From the NCBI GenBank assembly GCA_033763395.1, contig JANRKQ010000128.1:1-64000 (forward strand): a DNA stretch of 64,000 nucleotides, written 5' to 3'. Each line of letters opens with the position of its first letter. The stretch's first letter is position 1. Origin of the DNA: Xiheimicrobium sp033763395. GTDB lineage: Bacteria; Myxococcota; Myxococcia; Myxococcales; Myxococcaceae. This document shows, one piece after another, positions 26,087 to 33,669 of this stretch. Below the pieces are notes generated by a model that did no database searches, was not told the origin of the DNA, and saw only the letters and a program-made list of their open reading frames with translations. Made by a program: the position numbers and the translations under genes.

Positions 26087-27180
26087 CGCGTCTCCGGCAG
26101 TTCGATGTCACCGAGCACCTGCGCGTTCGTCAGGGTGCCAGCCCGCTGGCTCGATGCGGTGTCGAGCGTCACTTCGACTTCGACGACGCGCGCGTCGTGT
26201 CGGGCCACGGGGTCGGCGCCGGTGACCGTCTGGTCGTGCACCTCGTTGCCGATGCGGGTCACGGTGCCGTGCAGCGCCCCGTCGAAGGCGTCGGCGTGGA
26301 GCGCGACCCGAGCGCCCGTTTGCACGCGGCGTACCTGGCTCTGATGCACCTCGAGGCGCGCCGTCATCACCGCTACGTGCCCGACGCGAAGGACCGTGCC
26401 CGAGCGGGGCCGCTCGCCGGCGCGCGTCGAGACGGAGAGGACGACACCGTCGCGAGGCGCCCGCACCTTCGTCCGTTCGAGATCGACCTGCGCCACGGCG
26501 AGCGAGGCGCGCGCGGCCGCGAGCTGTCGACGCGCGATACGAACGTCCGGGGCCTGCTCCGGGTCGGCTGGCAATCGCGCGAGGCGTGCGCGGGCCCGGT
26601 CTGCCTCGGCGGCGGCGACGCCGAGCGACAGGCGGCGGTCAGCGAGCTCGGAGGCGGGGAGCGCGAGCCCGTCGACCAACCGCTGGGAACGGGCCGTGGC
26701 CTGCTCCTCGAACGACAGCTTCGCATTCGCGGCCGCCAGTCCCGCTTCGGCCTCACGACGCTCCGAGGTGACAGCTCGAATGGTTCGCTCCAGCTCGGCC
26801 TCGCGAATCGCCACCTCGGCCTCGGCCCTCGCCAGGGACGCGGCCGCGCGCTTCGAGGAGTCAAGCACGGCCAGCACAGCGCCCTGCTCGACGCGGTCTC
26901 CAGCGCCCACGCGAAGCTCCTCGACGACGGCATCGCCAGCCCCGGACGGCACGGACACCTCGATGCTGCCGCCCATCGGCTCGAGCCGTCCGAGCGCCGC
27001 CACCCGCGTCACGGGTGACGTCGCCGGCGAGGGCGGAGACGCCACGTCGTCAGTGGCGGAATGACGCGCGAACACGGAGGTCACCACCACCCCACACGCA
27101 AGGAGGAAGACCCACCGCATCCACGTTCGGTGGGGCCGGGTGGTCGGCCTTGGAATTCGTGGCAGCTGCGCATCCGTCAC
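26083..27180 (-). CDS. DevB/HlyD-type periplasmic adaptor of an ABC exporter
   Basis: A 365-residue membrane-fusion protein. An N-terminal anchor helix (WVFLLACGVVVTSVFA) is followed by a split lipoyl/barrel-sandwich domain ('AALGRLEPMGGSIEV', 'RVGAGDRVEQGAVLAVLDSS' and later 'KVRAPRDGVVLSVSTRAGER'), with a long coiled coil between the halves. The layout is that of DevB, which links a DevCA pump to an outer-membrane channel; DevBCA pumps export glycolipids in heterocyst-forming cyanobacteria, and here the cargo is unknown. This gene looks intact, but its permease and ATPase partners are broken. GTG start; a palindrome lies 22 bp upstream. Confidence 0.88.
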   Translation of the reverse strand: MTDAQLPRIPRPTTRPHRTWMRWVFLLACGVVVTSVFARHSATDDVASPPSPATSPVTRVAALGRLEPMGGSIEVSVPSGAGDAVVEELRVGAGDRVEQGAVLAVLDSSKRAAASLARAEAEVAIREAELERTIRAVTSERREAEAGLAAANAKLSFEEQATARSQRLVDGLALPASELADRRLSLGVAAAEADRARARLARLPADPEQAPDVRIARRQLAAARASLAVAQVDLERTKVRAPRDGVVLSVSTRAGERPRSGTVLRVGHVAVMTARLEVHQSQVRRVQTGARVALHADAFDGALHGTVTRIGNEVHDQTVTGADPVARHDARVVEVEVTLDTASSQRAGTLTNAQVLGDIELPETR

Positions 27181-27202
27181 CGGCAGGAGGTCCTCCGAGT
27201 CA

Positions 27203-27221
27203 TTGCAACTATATGTTGCAA
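27203..27221. promoter_or_regulatory. Palindromic operator upstream of the exporter operon
   Basis: TTGCAACTATATGTTGCAA has 7-bp perfect arms (TTGCAAC/GTTGCAA) around TATAT. It sits 22 bp upstream of the DevB-like start in an AT-rich island that probably also holds the promoter. Size, symmetry and place fit a TetR-family operator, a common control of DevBCA exporters. No regulator gene remains beside it; the adjacent DNA is an IS21 remnant. Confidence 0.65.
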
Positions 27222-27268
27222 AATAACCAGGGCCCTTTCAGCGCGCAAGCCAACGAGCCGAGGCGTCG

Positions 27269-27391
27269 ATGGACCGGCTGCAGGACCTGGTGAGGTTGCA
27301 TCGAATGGGGACGGGCGACCGCGAGGTGGCCCGGTTGCTGAAGATGAGCCCGAACACGAAGCAGGCGCTCACGCGCGCGGTGGAGGCGTAG
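27269..27391 (+). pseudogene. IS21-family transposase (IstA) N-terminal remnant
   Basis: Forty codons from ATG 27269 to a TAG at 27389-27391 read 'MDRLQDLVRLHRMGTGDREV' and 'ARLLKMSPNTKQALTRAVEA'. This is the N-terminal helix-turn-helix of IS21-type IstA transposases. The DDE catalytic domain and the IstB helper are absent. It is a decayed insertion-sequence end that points to past rearrangement next to the exporter operon. Confidence 0.72.
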
Positions 27392-27713
27392 CTGGCGCAA
27401 GGAGTGGCGCAATTCGCCACGGCACTCGCCGAGCGCTGCGCGCCATCGTTCAACCGACCGCCCTACCGTCGTTCGGGTACCGATGACCCACACCCCGCCA
27501 AAGCCGAAGCGGGTCGAGGAGGGAATGGGTCTTGACGGGCAGGGAACGTCCGAAGACGACTCCGAGGAAAACCTCGAGGCAGACCCACGAGAAGAATCGC
27601 TCTCAGTGCTGCTCGTCGAGGTCTTCGAGCGCAGGACGACCAGGGCGCTGACCTCACGCGACGGGTGGACGAGTTCATTCGCGCCACGAAGCGCTGAATC
27701 GTCGCGACCGCCC
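27392..27713. other. Gap with no clear gene, likely mobile-element debris
   Basis: About 320 bp between the IS21 remnant and the next gene. No frame gives a convincing protein. A short plus-strand piece just before 27705 reads 'ADLTRRVDEFIRATKR' and a stop, which resembles the tail of some transposases, but the match is too short to name. I see no terminal inverted repeats or target duplication. Confidence 0.35.
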
Positions 27714-28082
27714 TCACCGCCCCAGCCCGGCTCGGAACCAGTGCGTGCGGCTGATGGTGAGGGCCACCGCGCTCGCGAGGGCGACCCCGGCCAGGAGGGC
27801 TCGCTCGTCGGGCACGAGGTGCGGGCGGAGCTCCCAGCCCAACCGCGCCACCACACCGCCGGCGCACAGCCCGATGACCGACAGAATGCCGCTCCCGGGC
27901 CGCGCGTCGAGGAGCGCGCGCACCTGGTCTCGCCTGCGCTTGGCGCCCTGCAGTCGAAGCGACAGCCGCTCGCGCTGGAGCCGCAGGCCGGCGAGCTCGG
28001 CCTCCATCTCGGTGACGCGCTCGGCGACGTCGAGGGCCTGGCGCTGCGCGCGCTCGAGCGCGTCGTTGTCGTCGCGGCTCAC
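27714..28082 (-). CDS. Small coiled-coil membrane protein (pair, second gene)
   Basis: A 122-residue protein starting at GTG 28082, overlapping the previous stop by 4 bp. The first 65 residues form a strongly charged coiled coil ('ALERAQRQALDVAERVTEME' and on). Two hydrophobic segments follow, 'GILSVIGLCAGGVVARLGW' and 'ALLAGVALASAVALTISRT'. It shares its layout with the gene before it. The tight coupling suggests the two proteins form a hetero-complex in the inner membrane. Family not recognised. Confidence 0.66.
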   Translation of the reverse strand: MSRDDNDALERAQRQALDVAERVTEMEAELAGLRLQRERLSLRLQGAKRRRDQVRALLDARPGSGILSVIGLCAGGVVARLGWELRPHLVPDERALLAGVALASAVALTISRTHWFRAGLGR

Positions 28083-28396
28083 CGTCCACCCCGCGTGAGC
28101 CGGGGCAGCAGCAGGGCCTGCACCGCCGCCGTCAGCGTCGAGAGCAGCCCCAGGGGCCAGACGCCGACGTCGAAGAAGAGGGCCGCGGCCAGCACCGACA
28201 GCGGCGGCGCGAGGCCCGCCCGAATCGAGGCCCACGGCCCCAGGGCCATGCTGACGTCGATGCGGTCCATGTCGCGCTCGAGCTCGTCGAGCTCCGCGAT
28301 GAGCGCGTCGAGCTCACGGTGTACGTCGGCGAGCCCGCGGTCGGCGGCGTCGAGCCTCGCTTCGGCCTCGCGGAGGATGTCGTCGGGAGTGTCCAT
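28079..28396 (-). CDS. Small coiled-coil membrane protein (pair, first gene)
   Basis: A 105-residue protein with an N-terminal acidic coiled coil (about residues 5-50, 'LDALIAELDELERDMDRIDV') and two C-terminal hydrophobic segments ('GLAPPLSVLAAALFFDVGV', 'PLGLLSTLTAAVQALLLPRL'). ATG 28396. It is translationally coupled to the next gene. No known family is recognised. Confidence 0.66.
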   Translation of the reverse strand: MDTPDDILREAEARLDAADRGLADVHRELDALIAELDELERDMDRIDVSMALGPWASIRAGLAPPLSVLAAALFFDVGVWPLGLLSTLTAAVQALLLPRLTRGGR

Positions 28397-28570
28397 CTGG
28401 AGCTCCCATTCTCTCAGAAGTTCGCGCGCGGAAGTGGCCCCAGGGCCTGCGCCGAGCGTTCAACCGCACCAGGCTGTCGACGTGGCGTTCGCGCTCGAGA
28501 CGACCGTCACCACAACAGCCAGCCTCACCGCGCATTGACCCCACGGCACATTCGGCTACAGGGCCCGCGC

Positions 28571-29686
28571 ATGGGACTCTCCATCGGAATCGTCGGGCTG
28601 CCCAACGTCGGCAAGTCGACCCTCTTCAACGCGCTCTCGAACGCCGGCGCGCTCGCCGCCAACTACCCCTTCGCCACCATCGAACCGAACGTCGGCGTGG
28701 TGCCCGTGCCCGACGAGCGCCTCGAGAAGCTCGCCGCGATGGTGAAGCCCGAGAAGACGCTGCCCACCACGCTCGAGTTCGTCGACATCGCCGGCCTGGT
28801 GCGCGGCGCCTCGAAGGGTGAAGGCCTGGGCAACCAGTTCCTCGCCAACATTCGCCAGGTGGACGCGGTGCTGTACGTGCTGCGCTGCTTCGTCGACGAC
28901 AACATCACGCACGTCGAGGGCAGCGTGAACCCCTCGCGCGACAAGGACACCGTCGATACCGAGCTGTGTCTCAAGGACCTCGAGACGGTCGAGAAGCGCC
29001 GCGACAAGACGCAGCGCTCGTCGAAGGCGCCCGGCAAGGAAGGCGAGCTGGCGAAGATCGAGCTCGCGGTGCTCGACAAGCTCAAGGCGAAGCTCGACCA
29101 GGCGATTCCGGTGCGCGCGCACGGCCTCTCGGACGACGAGCTCGAGGTGGTGCGCGAGCTCTTCCTGCTCACCTCGAAGCCGGTGCTCTACATCGCGAAC
29201 GTGGCCGAAGCGCAGCTCGCGAAGGCCGACGCCGACCCCTACGTGCAGCAGGTGAAGGACATCGCGGCGAAGGAGAGCGCCGAGGTGGTGGTGCTCGCCG
29301 CCGCGCTCGAGGCCGAGATTCAGCAGCTGCCCCAGGAAGACCGCCCGTCGTTCCTCGAGTCGGCGGGCCTCACCGAGCCCGGCCTCAACAAGGTGGTGCG
29401 CGCCGGGTACAAGCTGCTCGGCCTGCAGACGTACTTCACCGTGGGCCCCAAGGAATGCCGCGCCTGGACGATTCGCAAGGGCTGGAAGGCCCCGGCGGCC
29501 GCGGGCGTGATTCACTCGGACTTCGAGAAGGGCTTCATCAAGGCCGAGGTCATCAGCTGGAAAGACCTGCTGGCCTTCGGGAGCGAGTCGGCGGCGCGCG
29601 AGAAGGGCATGCTGCGCATGGAAGGCAAGGAGTACATCGTGCAGGACGGCGACTGCATGCACTTCCGTTTCAACGTCACCTCCTGA
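28571..29686 (+). CDS. ychF: Ribosome-binding ATPase YchF
   Basis: A 371-residue Obg-related P-loop protein. G1 is 'GLPNVGKSTLFNALS', followed by the YchF-type 'ANYPFATIEPNVG', 'FVDIAGLVRGASKGEGLGNQ' (G3 region) and 'KPVLYIANVAE' in place of the GTPase NKxD motif, which explains ATP preference. The C-terminal TGS domain ('LLGLQTYFTVGPKECRAWTI' then 'HSDFEKGFIKAEV') is complete. It binds ribosomes and affects the oxidative stress response in E. coli. ATG 28571 is the family start. Highly conserved, so it makes a good taxonomic marker. Confidence 0.98.
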   Translation: MGLSIGIVGLPNVGKSTLFNALSNAGALAANYPFATIEPNVGVVPVPDERLEKLAAMVKPEKTLPTTLEFVDIAGLVRGASKGEGLGNQFLANIRQVDAVLYVLRCFVDDNITHVEGSVNPSRDKDTVDTELCLKDLETVEKRRDKTQRSSKAPGKEGELAKIELAVLDKLKAKLDQAIPVRAHGLSDDELEVVRELFLLTSKPVLYIANVAEAQLAKADADPYVQQVKDIAAKESAEVVVLAAALEAEIQQLPQEDRPSFLESAGLTEPGLNKVVRAGYKLLGLQTYFTVGPKECRAWTIRKGWKAPAAAGVIHSDFEKGFIKAEVISWKDLLAFGSESAAREKGMLRMEGKEYIVQDGDCMHFRFNVTS

Positions 29687-29703
29687 CAGGCTGAAAGGCC
29701 TTC

Positions 29704-30711
29704 ATGCCGCTGAAGCTCTCCTTCCCGTCGCGCGCGCACCTGTGGGCCGAGGTGGTGATGTCGCGCGGCGAGCGCGTCTTCGTGGCGACCGAGGAGAAGC
29801 TCGAGACAGGGAGCCAGACCGGCTTGTCCCTCGAGGCGCCCGAGCTGCCGACGAGCCTCACGTGCGTCGTGACGGTGCAGGGCACGCGGCCCCCGATGAC
29901 GGGCCTCAAGGGCGGCGTCTGGGTGAAGGTGGACGAGGCGACGGTGGCGCGGCTGCAGTCGCTGCTGGGCGCGGCCGCGAAGGACGACGAGAAGCAGCGC
30001 ATCGCGGGCCGCACCGAGCCGCGCGTCGACTGCGACTTCCCCGCGAGGGTGACGGCGCCGGGGCCCACGGTGACGGCGAACGTGAAGTCCATCTCGCCGC
30101 ACGGGCTGACGCTGAAGGCCGACTTCACCACCGCGCCGGGGAAGGTGCTCAGCCTCTCGGTGATGCTGCCCGACGGAGACGCGGCGCTCTCGGGCACGGT
30201 GATGTGGGTGCGGCCGGAGCTCAAGCTGTGTGGGCTGCGGCTCATCGGGCTCGACTCCATCACCGAGGTGCGGCTCGAGAAGACGGTGACGGCGCTGTCG
30301 GTGTCGAAGGCCGAGGCGCTGCCGCAGACGGGCCACACGGTGGTGGTGGCCGACGACGACCCGAGCATTCTCGACTTCATGACGCGCGTGGCGACGAAGG
30401 CCGGACACCGCGTCGTGCGCACCGACCGCGGAGACAAGGCGCTCGAGCTGGTGCGCCAGGAGAAGCCGCAGCTCGTCTTCCTCGATGTGTTGATGCCGGG
30501 GCTCGATGGCCTCGAGGTGGCGAAGGCCATTCGCCAGGACGCGACGCTGACGGGCACGCCGGTGGTGCTGCTGTCGGCGATGGGTGAGGCACGGCTCGCC
30601 GAAGCAGTGCGCAGCTCGGGCGCGACGGACTTCCTCACCAAGCCGATGAAGCTCGAGGCGGTGCGCGGGTTGATGGCCAGGCTGTTGCCGGTGGCCGCGC
30701 CCAAGAAGTGA
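29704..30711 (+). CDS. PilZ-receiver fusion protein
   Basis: A 335-residue protein. The first 85 residues form an unassigned beta-rich domain. A PilZ-like domain follows (about 100-200: 'RTEPRVDCDFPARVTAPGPT' then 'SISPHGLTLKADF'), and then a C-terminal response-regulator receiver domain. The receiver has acidic 'VVVADDDPS', the phospho-accepting Asp (about 261) in 'FLDVLMPGLDG', Thr/Ser in 'VVLLSAMGE' and Lys in 'DFLTKPM', so it should be phosphorylated. The PilZ part may bind cyclic-di-GMP, though the second motif is diverged. It has no DNA-binding output, so it probably signals by protein contact. Lies 17 bp after ychF. Confidence 0.88.
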   Translation: MPLKLSFPSRAHLWAEVVMSRGERVFVATEEKLETGSQTGLSLEAPELPTSLTCVVTVQGTRPPMTGLKGGVWVKVDEATVARLQSLLGAAAKDDEKQRIAGRTEPRVDCDFPARVTAPGPTVTANVKSISPHGLTLKADFTTAPGKVLSLSVMLPDGDAALSGTVMWVRPELKLCGLRLIGLDSITEVRLEKTVTALSVSKAEALPQTGHTVVVADDDPSILDFMTRVATKAGHRVVRTDRGDKALELVRQEKPQLVFLDVLMPGLDGLEVAKAIRQDATLTGTPVVLLSAMGEARLAEAVRSSGATDFLTKPMKLEAVRGLMARLLPVAAPKK

Positions 30712-30777
30712 GGGCACGGCGCCCCGGGCCTCGGGGGTCGAAGACGCGCCTCCGTCAGGCGACCGGCCTATAAGGGA

Positions 30778-30793
30778 CTCCGCCGAAACGGAG
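30778..30793 (+). promoter_or_regulatory. Hairpin covering the ribosome site of the toxin-like pair
   Basis: CTCCG (30778-30782) pairs with CGGAG (30789-30793) around a CCGAAA loop. The 3' arm overlaps the GGAGG ribosome binding site of the gene starting at 30800. It could lower translation of the first gene. The stem is only five base pairs, so the effect is uncertain. Confidence 0.3.
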
Positions 30794-30799
30794 GTCGCC

Positions 30800-31720
30800 A
30801 TGGTTCACGAACACACCATCACGTTGAGAGGGCCTGCGGCTGAAACAGACGGCCTCTCGGCACAGCTGCTCCGCGACTTGTTCGACGTGCTCGTACAGGG
30901 CGCGGAGCAATCCTTACGCCTTCGACTCGAAGGCCGAAGCTCAGCGAGCGGCAGCTCGCCAGCCTGGCTGCACAGCGCCGCGGACTTCGAGATGGTGGAC
31001 CTGGCTCGCTCGCGGTCTGGTCGGACGTTCAAGCTCGAAGCGAAGTCGCTCCTTGATTCGATGCCCGAGCGATTCCGTCAGGCCAGGCTGTTCGACGATC
31101 TCGACCCGGATCGTTCGCCGCTGGAGCTCTTCGAACTCGCGCTCGAGCAAGCGCTCGCCGGAAACGACGACAGTGACGCGTTCGACCATGGGCTGCTGAA
31201 GACGTGCGCCCAGTTCAGGGGGCTGCTTGCCACGGGTCTCGATTCGGTGGAGATCAAGAACGGCCGCACCGTCATCGTCGACGCGGTCTCGATCGAGCAG
31301 GCAGTTCGGCTCGCGAAGGTCGACTACCCCTCTCGACGGGTTCGTCTCGCAGGCCAGCTCGACACCATCAGCTACAGCGACTGTCGGTTCACCCTGCGCC
31401 TCGAGAACGGCACGAAGATCGTGGGCACCGCGAAGGATCTCGGGACGGAGGCACTTCGTACCGCCTTCGGTCGAAAGGTGCTCGTCACTGGGATGGCGGA
31501 CTTCAGACCCTCGGGAAGGCTGCTCCGCCTGAATGCCGAGAGCGTCGACGAGGCCACATCGAACGATCTCCAGCTCTTTACGAGCATCCCTCGGCCTCTG
31601 CTTGGGCCTTCCGTCGTCGAACGCGAGCGCGAGCGGGGTGGTCTCGCAGCGATCGTCGGACGCTGGCCGGGCAGTGAGTCGATCGAGGAGCTGATGCAGC
31701 AGCTGAAGGAACTTGCTTGA
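30800..31720 (+). CDS. Partner protein of a PIN-domain toxin (possible large antitoxin)
   Basis: A 306-residue cytoplasmic protein with no recognised family. The N-terminal third ('EHTITLRGPAAETDGLSAQL', 'SLRLRLEGRSSASGSSPAWL') looks like an alpha/beta ligand domain. The C-terminal part has OB-like beta strands ('VRLAGQLDTISYSDCRFTLR', 'KVLVTGMADFRPSGRLLRLN'). Its stop overlaps the TTG start of the PIN gene (TTGA), so the two are co-translated, as in toxin-antitoxin operons. It is about four times the size of an ordinary VapB. An antitoxin role is inferred from position only. Confidence 0.75.
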   Translation: MVHEHTITLRGPAAETDGLSAQLLRDLFDVLVQGAEQSLRLRLEGRSSASGSSPAWLHSAADFEMVDLARSRSGRTFKLEAKSLLDSMPERFRQARLFDDLDPDRSPLELFELALEQALAGNDDSDAFDHGLLKTCAQFRGLLATGLDSVEIKNGRTVIVDAVSIEQAVRLAKVDYPSRRVRLAGQLDTISYSDCRFTLRLENGTKIVGTAKDLGTEALRTAFGRKVLVTGMADFRPSGRLLRLNAESVDEATSNDLQLFTSIPRPLLGPSVVERERERGGLAAIVGRWPGSESIEELMQQLKELA

Positions 31721-32182
31721 GCCGGGAGGCGGACTGGCTCGTCGACACCAACATCCTCGTACACGTGCTCCGCGGGTCGCCCCTCGGACGCCACGTGGTC
31801 GACTCACTTCAGTTGAGGGCTCGCGGCCGAACGCCGCTTCTCAGCGTCGTCAGTCAAGGAGAACTCTTCTCGTTCGCGCGGCACAACAAGTGGGGCAAGC
31901 AGAAGCTCGACCTCCTCGAGCAGTTGCTCAACGAGTTGGTGATTGTGGATGTGGTCGCGACGTCGCGGGCTGCTGCACGAGACATACGCAGAGCTCGACG
32001 TGGTCAGCCGAGGTCTGGGCCGAAAGCTGGGCAAGAACGACTTGTGGATTGGCGCAACCGCAGCGGCAAGCGGGGCTCTCTTGCTGACCACGGACAAGGA
32101 CTTTGACCACCTCTCGCCAGGGAAGCTCAGGGTCTGGCGGTTTGACCCGGACGCGAAACAGTGGCCGAGCGTGCCGAGTTGA
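31717..32182 (+). pseudogene. VapC-like PIN-domain RNase, frameshifted
   Basis: Starting from TTG 31717, the first 80 residues give the PIN N-half: 'WLVDTNILVHVLRGS' with the first catalytic Asp, and 'LSVVSQGELFSFAR' with the conserved Glu. After 'ELVIVDV' (about 31955) the protein continues in the +1 frame: 'LLHETYAELDVVSRGLGRKL', then 'GKNDLWIGATA' and 'LLTTDKDFDHL' with the remaining acidic residues. One base too many between about 31951 and 31970 explains this. If corrected, it is a complete VapC/FitB-type ribonuclease toxin of about 154 residues. No homopolymer marks the spot. Confidence 0.82.
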
Positions 32183-32286
32183 GTGCGGTTTCCACCGCTC
32201 GAGTCGGCGACGCGCTGGGATGGCAGATCGACGTGTGCAACAGCTTGAAGGCACCATCCACGAGGCGCCCTTGATGCGCGCCGGCC

Positions 32287-33522
32287 TCACTCGAGCAGCG
32301 TCAGTGCTCCCGTCGTCAGCGCGACGATGCCCGTCTCGATGGCGGCCTCGTCGGGCGCGAACTGGGCCGAATGGAGTGAGGGAAGTCCCCCGCCCTTCGA
32401 CGCGGCGAACACACCCGGCTCGACGGCGCCGACCCACAGCAGCACCGAAGGAAAGCCACCCGCGACGCCGTAGGCCCCGAAGTCTTCGCCGGCCATCGAG
32501 CGCTCGACGGGCCGAATGGCTCCCGCACCGAGCGCCGCTGACAGCGCCGGCCTGAGCTTCGTCACCACGGCCTCGTCATTCACCAGCGCATTGGCCCCGT
32601 TCGCGATGCTGATGAGCGGCGGCTTCGGTGAGCGGCCACCTTCGGCCTCGGCTTTCGCGAGCCGGGTGATGCCGTCGCGCAGCGCCGTTCGGGCGGCGTC
32701 GGTGTAGCTGCGCGCGGTGAGCTGGAGCCGCACCTCGTCAGGCACGATGTTGTGCTTGGTGCCGCCGTGAATGCTGCCGACGGTGACGACGACGGGCTCG
32801 AACGGGCTCGACTCGCGCGAGACGACGGTCTGCACCGCTGTGACGAACCGCGCGGCGATGACGACCGGGTCGACGGTGAGGTGCGGGTAGGCCCCGTGGC
32901 CCGAGGCGCCGAAGAAGGTGAGGTCGATGTTGTCGACGTTGGCCATCGCGGGCCCGCTGAGCAGGCCGATGCTCCCGGTTGGCAGCGCGGCGTGCGTGTG
33001 GAGCGCGAGCGCGGCGATGGGCGTCGTCATCTTCTGCAGCACGGCATCCGCAATCATTCCGGCCGCGCCGGTGCCGACTTCTTCCGCCGGTTGGGCGAGG
33101 AAGACGACGGTGCCCTTCCACCGCTCCCGCTGCTGCGCGAGGGCGATGGCCGCGCCGAGCCACGCCGCCATGTGCAGGTCGTGCCCACACGCGTGCATCA
33201 CGCCAGGCACGCGGCTGGCGTAGGTGACGCCAGTGGCCTCCTGCACGGGCAGCGCGTCGAGGTCGGTGCGGAGCAGCACCGTCGGCCCGGGCCCGTTGGC
33301 CAGCGCGGCGATGAAGCCCGTGGTGGCGAAGCCGCGCGTGACGATGAAGCCGAGCGCCTTGAGCTTCCCGGCGAGGAGTTCGGAGGTCTTTGTCTCCTTG
33401 CCCGACAACTCCGGCGCCGCGTGGAGCCTTCGATAGACCGCCCTCGCCTCGGGGAGCGCCTTCTTCAGAGCCTCGGGCGCTGGAACGGCGGCGAGGGCGA
33501 GGGCGAGCGCAGGGGCGAGCAT
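32287..33522 (-). CDS. Exported M20-family amidohydrolase
   Basis: A 411-residue metallopeptidase of the IAA-amino-acid hydrolase/hippuricase group, with an N-terminal signal peptide (MLAPALALALAAVPAPEA). Metal ligands and catalytic residues are visible: 'MHACGHDLHMAAWLG', 'QPAEEVGTGAAGM' (catalytic Glu pair), 'ALHTHAALPTGSIG' and a final His in 'LPSLHSAQF', with 'GASGHGAYPHL' in the dimer domain. It should cleave amide bonds of N-acyl amino acids in the periplasm. ATG 33522 is chosen over the one six codons upstream because it begins the signal. A monocistronic gene. Confidence 0.93.
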   Translation of the reverse strand: MLAPALALALAAVPAPEALKKALPEARAVYRRLHAAPELSGKETKTSELLAGKLKALGFIVTRGFATTGFIAALANGPGPTVLLRTDLDALPVQEATGVTYASRVPGVMHACGHDLHMAAWLGAAIALAQQRERWKGTVVFLAQPAEEVGTGAAGMIADAVLQKMTTPIAALALHTHAALPTGSIGLLSGPAMANVDNIDLTFFGASGHGAYPHLTVDPVVIAARFVTAVQTVVSRESSPFEPVVVTVGSIHGGTKHNIVPDEVRLQLTARSYTDAARTALRDGITRLAKAEAEGGRSPKPPLISIANGANALVNDEAVVTKLRPALSAALGAGAIRPVERSMAGEDFGAYGVAGGFPSVLLWVGAVEPGVFAASKGGGLPSLHSAQFAPDEAAIETGIVALTTGALTLLE

Positions 33523-33669
33523 GGCGCGGGTTTGTGGCAAGGGCAGCCGCGCGAAGTCCAGCCCGGGAAGTCGACTTCGACGAGGCGCCGCTCCCGCGCC
33601 TGCGTCTCAACCGGCCCAGGGTGATGCCGAAGCTGCAGGAGCCATCGACGGGCTTGAGGACGAGCCGCG

